From the NCBI GenBank assembly GCA_902706235.1, contig CACSJR010000007.1:62001-126000 (forward strand): 64,000 nt of DNA, read 5' to 3'. This document shows, piece by piece, positions 60,051-64,000 of this stretch; positions within the stretch are counted from its first letter, which is position 1; each line of letters begins with the position of its first letter. The stretch is from Citrobacter sp. 18056 (GTDB taxonomy: Bacteria > Pseudomonadota > Gammaproteobacteria > Enterobacterales > Enterobacteriaceae). A model generated the notes under the pieces. It did no database searches. It saw only the letters and a list, made by a program, of their open reading frames with translations, and was not told where the DNA came from. The position numbers and the translations under genes are program-made.

Positions 60051-63000
60051 TTAATCAAACGGCGGCGGGGCCAGGACTTCACGGTTGCCGTTATGGCCAG
60101 CTTCGCTCACGATCCCCTGCGCTTCCATCTGCTCGATGATACGCGCTGCGCGGTTATAACCAATGCGGAACTGACGCTGTACGCCAGAGATAGAGGCTTT
60201 GCGTTTTTCGGTCACAAACTTCACCGCCTGATCGAACAACTGGTCGAGTTCTTCACCGTTGTCCAGACCGGCTGCACCGCCCTCGCTTTCGCTGTCGGAG
60301 GTAATACCGTCAACGTACTGCGGACGACCTCGCGCTTTCCAGTCCTGCACCACCGCGTGGACTTCCTGGTCACGGACGAATGCGCCGTGCACACGCGTCG
60401 GTGCCGAGCTGGAATTCGGCCCGGAGTAGAGCATGTCACCCATACCGAGCAGTGATTCCGCACCGCCCTGATCGAGAATGGTACGGGAGTCAATTTTGCT
60501 CGACACGGTAAAGGCGATACGGGTCGGGATGTTGGCTTTGATAAGACCGGTAATCACGTCAACCGACGGACGTTGAGTTGCCAGCACCAGGTGAATACCC
60601 GCGGCACGTGCTTTCTGCGCCAGGCGGGCGATTAACTCTTCCACCTTTTTACCCACCGTCATCATCAGGTCAGCGAACTCATCCACCAGCACCACGATGT
60701 ACGGCAGTTTTTCCAGCGTTGGATGCACCGCATCCATGCTGTCGCCCGGTTTCCAGTACGGATCCGGGATCGGACGGCCCATCTGTGCAGCCTGAGCAAT
60801 CTTCTCGTTATAACCCGCGAGATTACGCACACCGAGCGCTGACATCAGCTTGTAACGACGTTCCATTTCATTGACGCTCCAGCGCAGAGCGTTGGCAGCA
60901 TCCTTCATATCCGTCACGACTTCCGTCAGCAGATGCGGAATACCTTCATACACCGAGAGCTCCAGCATTTTCGGGTCGATCATGATGAAGCGCACGTCTT
61001 CCGGCGTTGCCTTGTAGAGCATGCTGAGGATCATGGCGTTCACACCGACAGACTTACCGGAACCGGTCGTACCGGCCACCAGCAGGTGAGGCATTTTCGC
61101 CAGGTCAGCAATCACCGGCTCACCGGCAATGTCTTTCCCAAGCACGATAGTCAGCGGCGATGGGCTATCACGGAATTTCGCGCAGTCCAGCACTTCACGC
61201 AGGTAAACGGTTTGACGTTTTTTGTTTGGCAGTTCCAGACCCACATACGGTTTGCCAGGAATAACCTCAACCACACGTACTGCAACGGTCGACAACGAAC
61301 GCGCCAGGTCACGAGAGAGGTTCGAAATACGTGCGGCTTTTACGCCCGGCGCCAGATTCAACTCGAAACGAGTAATGACCGGACCCGGTGAATAGTTCAC
61401 GACGTCAGCCTTGATGCGGAAATCGGCCAGACGTGTTTCTACAAGGCGCGCAGTTTGCTCCAGTGCGAAGGTATCAACCGGTTCGATTTCACTCGGCGGC
61501 TGAGTCAATAGATCCAGCGACGGTAATGGCGTAGTCGGTTTTTGCAACGGACGATCGTCACCGTTACGCATCAGCAACGGGTGAATCAGGCTTTCCTGCT
61601 GCGAAGGCACGGGTTGTTGCTGAGGCTGCTGGTAGGCGGGTTGCGCCTGAGGAGCCTGCGGCGGTTGTTGATATGACTGAGCCTGCTGCGGTTGTTGATA
61701 TGCCTGAGCCTGCGGTGCCATTTGTTGAGGTTGCTGATAAGCCTGTTGTGGCTGTTCCGGCGCGGCACTCGGCGTAAACAATGGCGCTTTCGGCGTATCA
61801 TCGACCAGCGTTTTCATCGGTGAGAATTCATAGTCCGTAGGTGAGAACGGATTCGCACCCTGCGGCTGTTCGCTGGAATAACGTTGCTGCTGTGTGGCGG
61901 CAAACTGGCGTGCCAGTTCGGCTTCTGCGGCAGCGTCTTCATCTTCCTGCGTCTCATCGTAGCTGTTGTCTTCGTATTCCTCGCCATAACGCTGCTGCTG
62001 GGTGGCAGCAAACTGGCGAGCCAGCTCGTCCTGATGCAGCTCATCTGCGTCTTCATCGCCCATCAGTTCGTCAGACAGTTCTTCAGCCGGGCGCTGTGAC
62101 GGTATTTTGATACCAAAAGAGGCCGAGGCAAGTTCACGACGCGTTGGTACACGCACAGGATTTGGACGTGGAAGCTGCGGACCAATGCCTGCTTTAACCT
62201 GCGGACGCGGCGCATCTGCCGGGCTGAACAACTGAGCAGCCGACGCGGCTGTCGCTGCAGCGGCAGCAGCACCGGTTGCCTGATGAACGCTTGCCGCTAC
62301 GGAAGCAGCAGCTGGGGCAACCGCGGCCAGTGGATCGACAATCGATGCAGACGGCGCTGGCATGGTTGGCATTGGCGTCGTTGGTTTCACGGTCGCCGGT
62401 TCCGGCGTTGGCTGATACCACGCGGCAAGTTGTTCACGTTCACGCGCACGCTTCTCTTCCACTTCTTCAAAATAGTAGAGTGGTGGGCGCTGCGGTTTAA
62501 TGTCTTCTTCCGGTTCCGGCGCCACTTCTGGCAGCTGCGGAGTGTGCTCTACAGGTGGAATATATTCAGGCTGGGCGCGATACTCGGTTTCAGGTTGCTG
62601 CCACGGCTGCTCAGGCTGCGCGTACTGCTGCACTGGCTCCGGATCCTGCCACAGTTCTTCGATAGAAGGCTGATGACGGAAGGCTTCAGGTTGAACATAT
62701 TCTGGTTTCGTGACAGGTGCCTGCGGCGGCCAATTGTCCGGAGACGGAGCAATAACCGGATCTGGCGTTTGCGGGGCTGGAACGGCCTGCCATTCCACAC
62801 TCGGCGCGGCCATTTCCCCGCCGGGAACGGAAGGTGCAGCCATCGCGGCTGATGCAGGTTCTGCCCAAGCCTGAGTGGTCGCCATTGCAGCAGCTGCTGC
62901 TGCAACCGGTTCGGCGATGGAGTGACCGTTCATCAGCGGATCGTTTTCATCCCAGGCTGCCGGGCGGGTCGCGCTGTTGCCGGAGAAAAGAACATCATCG

Positions 63001-63911
63001 ACATCAGGCTGGCGCGTTGCGCTATTGCCTGAGAACAATACATCATCGGCATCTGCGGCTTGACCACGGGCGCTGTATTGAACTTCGGTTTCGTCTTCAT
63101 CCATTCGGCGACCGGAGAACAACGCAGCGTCCGTTTTGCGACCCATCGGGTTGCTAAACTTATCGGCAATGCGCTGGCGACGCGCCAGTGCACCGCGCAG
63201 AATACGGGCGCGGCGCCCTTCTCTCTTCGGTGCGACGTCATGATCGTCTTCGTCATCTTCGTATTCTTCGTCGTCAATCCACGAATCGTCGCGACGGGTA
63301 CGGTTGCTGGCGAAGGTCAGAATATTGAGGATCCAGTTACCGATTTTCTCGGCAATGCTAACCCAGGACCAGCCGGTGAACAGCGTCAGTCCTGCAGCCC
63401 AAATGCAAAGCAAGGCCAGCGTACCGCCGCTGCTGTGCAGCATGGGTTGCAATGCGGTGCTGAGCAGGCTGCCGATAACCCCGCCCGAGGCAAAGTACCA
63501 GATGTCATCTGCGTTGATCGCGGCAAGCCCACACAGGGTGAGGATCATCGCCAGGACGCCAATCAGACGTAGCGCCACTGCAAAATAATCAACGTATTCG
63601 TCACTCGCGCGATGCTTATACGCGAACCAGCAGGCACCGATAATCATCACGGGCAAGGTGTACGCCATTACGCCAAAAATGAAAAACAGCGTATCCGCAA
63701 GCCATGCACCCGGCATTCCGCCAAGATTATGTATCGGTTCGTGCCAGGCGGTTTGTGACCAACTGGGATCGGAAGGATTAAAGCTAAGTAGTGCTGCCAT
63801 CAGCCAGATGGCAAAAAGGGAACAGAGGATCAGGAACGCTTCAAGAAGACGGCGCCCGCTGCTTAATCTGTTAATCGTTACTTCTTTTTCTTCAGTGTAT
63901 TCCTGGCTCAA
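60051..63911 (-). CDS. ftsK: DNA translocase FtsK
   Basis: Septum-bound translocase that moves the chromosome termini apart and activates XerCD at dif. TTG at 63911, eight bases after GGAG, gives 1286 residues (E. coli 1329) and matches the E. coli N-terminus SQEYIEDKEVT; an in-frame GTG at 63920 overlaps the Shine-Dalgarno. Four or so N-terminal membrane segments (to about 210) are followed by a long Pro/Gln/Ala-rich linker with internal repeats. The motor has Walker [12 protein letters not shown] and Walker [12 protein letters not shown]. The gamma domain ends the protein ([20 protein letters not shown]) and reads KOPS. Confidence 0.97.
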   Translation of the reverse strand: MSQEYTEEKEVTINRLSSGRRLLEAFLILCSLFAIWLMAALLSFNPSDPSWSQTAWHEPIHNLGGMPGAWLADTLFFIFGVMAYTLPVMIIGACWFAYKHRASDEYVDYFAVALRLIGVLAMILTLCGLAAINADDIWYFASGGVIGSLLSTALQPMLHSSGGTLALLCIWAAGLTLFTGWSWVSIAEKIGNWILNILTFASNRTRRDDSWIDDEEYEDDEDDHDVAPKREGRRARILRGALARRQRIADKFSNPMGRKTDAALFSGRRMDEDETEVQYSARGQAADADDVLFSGNSATRQPDVDDVLFSGNSATRPAAWDENDPLMNGHSIAEPVAAAAAAMATTQAWAEPASAAMAAPSVPGGEMAAPSVEWQAVPAPQTPDPVIAPSPDNWPPQAPVTKPEYVQPEAFRHQPSIEELWQDPEPVQQYAQPEQPWQQPETEYRAQPEYIPPVEHTPQLPEVAPEPEEDIKPQRPPLYYFEEVEEKRAREREQLAAWYQPTPEPATVKPTTPMPTMPAPSASIVDPLAAVAPAAASVAASVHQATGAAAAAATAASAAQLFSPADAPRPQVKAGIGPQLPRPNPVRVPTRRELASASFGIKIPSQRPAEELSDELMGDEDADELHQDELARQFAATQQQRYGEEYEDNSYDETQEDEDAAAEAELARQFAATQQQRYSSEQPQGANPFSPTDYEFSPMKTLVDDTPKAPLFTPSAAPEQPQQAYQQPQQMAPQAQAYQQPQQAQSYQQPPQAPQAQPAYQQPQQQPVPSQQESLIHPLLMRNGDDRPLQKPTTPLPSLDLLTQPPSEIEPVDTFALEQTARLVETRLADFRIKADVVNYSPGPVITRFELNLAPGVKAARISNLSRDLARSLSTVAVRVVEVIPGKPYVGLELPNKKRQTVYLREVLDCAKFRDSPSPLTIVLGKDIAGEPVIADLAKMPHLLVAGTTGSGKSVGVNAMILSMLYKATPEDVRFIMIDPKMLELSVYEGIPHLLTEVVTDMKDAANALRWSVNEMERRYKLMSALGVRNLAGYNEKIAQAAQMGRPIPDPYWKPGDSMDAVHPTLEKLPYIVVLVDEFADLMMTVGKKVEELIARLAQKARAAGIHLVLATQRPSVDVITGLIKANIPTRIAFTVSSKIDSRTILDQGGAESLLGMGDMLYSGPNSSSAPTRVHGAFVRDQEVHAVVQDWKARGRPQYVDGITSDSESEGGAAGLDNGEELDQLFDQAVKFVTEKRKASISGVQRQFRIGYNRAARIIEQMEAQGIVSEAGHNGNREVLAPPPFD

Positions 63912-63946
63912 GAAAGGCACTCCAGGTCCTTGATGCTAAAACGGAC

Positions 63947-63974
63947 AACAGCGCCGGGTCTCCCCGGCACTGTT
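63947..63974 (-). terminator. Terminator of the gene beyond the right edge (expected lrp)
   Basis: A twelve-base stem AACAGCGCCGGG/CCCGGCACTGTT (63947-63958 and 63963-63974) with one wobble pair and loop TCTC. On the minus strand it is followed by GTCCGTTTTAG. It lies just upstream of ftsK; by synteny the gene it ends is lrp. Confidence 0.7.
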
Positions 63975-64000
63975 GCTGTATGGATTAACAGGAGTGTAAT

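Noticed and set aside
61610-61760. Short repeats in ftsK considered as a CRISPR or minisatellite array
   Set aside because: The repeats encode an in-frame Gln/Pro-rich linker known from FtsK proteins. There are no spacers of constant length and no cas genes.

Overview
The window is a chromosomal segment of a member of the Enterobacteriaceae. From the left edge it carries pepN, pncB, asnS, ompF, aspC, gloC, mepK, ldtD, mukBEF, cmoM, elyC, ycbJ, kdsB, ycaR, ycaQ, lpxK, msbA, ycaI, ihfB, rpsA, cmk, ycaL, aroA, serC, ycaP, ycaO, focA, pflBA, ycaD, dmsCBA, serS, rarA, lolA and ftsK. This is the E. coli K-12 order near 20-22 min, read in reverse. The organism is probably not Escherichia. Its porin has the loop-3 sequence VEWGGD, which I recall from Klebsiella OmpK35, instead of the E. 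coli PEFGGD. A fimbrial operon sits between ycaP and ycaO, and several K-12 genes between pflA and dmsC are absent. An Enterobacter/Klebsiella-like relative fits best, but I cannot name the species.

Layout. 1-9.4 kb: aminopeptidase N (cut by the left edge), NAD salvage, Asn-tRNA synthetase, the OmpF-type porin with its long OmpR-controlled upstream region, aspartate aminotransferase and a glyoxalase II-like enzyme. 9.4-19.4 kb, minus strand: two peptidoglycan enzymes (mepK, ldtD), then the overlapping set cmoM-mukF-mukE-mukB for tRNA modification and chromosome condensation. 19.5-28.5 kb: envelope genes (elyC; ycaR-kdsB; msbA-lpxK for KDO and lipid A), the DNA-crosslink glycosylase ycaQ and the ComEC-like ycaI. 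28.8-36.1 kb, minus strand: ihfB, rpsA, cmk, ycaL, the serC-aroA operon with an intergenic attenuator-like hairpin, and ycaP.

36.2-43.2 kb is the only clearly accessory block. It is a seven-gene chaperone-usher fimbrial operon on the minus strand: major pilin, chaperone, usher, three minor pilins and a two-domain tip adhesin. It looks more A+T-rich than its neighbours. A 13-bp perfect stem-loop lies between the pilin and chaperone genes, and no regulator or recombinase gene lies nearby.

43.7-56.4 kb is an anaerobic-metabolism block: ycaO, then focA-pflB-pflA (formate channel, pyruvate formate-lyase and its activase) behind an FNR-type promoter, a LysR regulator, the transporter ycaD, and dmsABC (DMSO reductase) behind a second FNR site. 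56.5-63.9 kb carries serS, rarA, lolA and ftsK; lrp is expected just beyond the right edge.

No rRNA, tRNA, CRISPR array, prophage or insertion sequence was recognised. I found no disrupted gene apart from pepN, which is cut by the window edge. I did not find a convincing new biological system. The most interesting material is the fimbrial operon and several unexplained perfect inverted repeats between genes.
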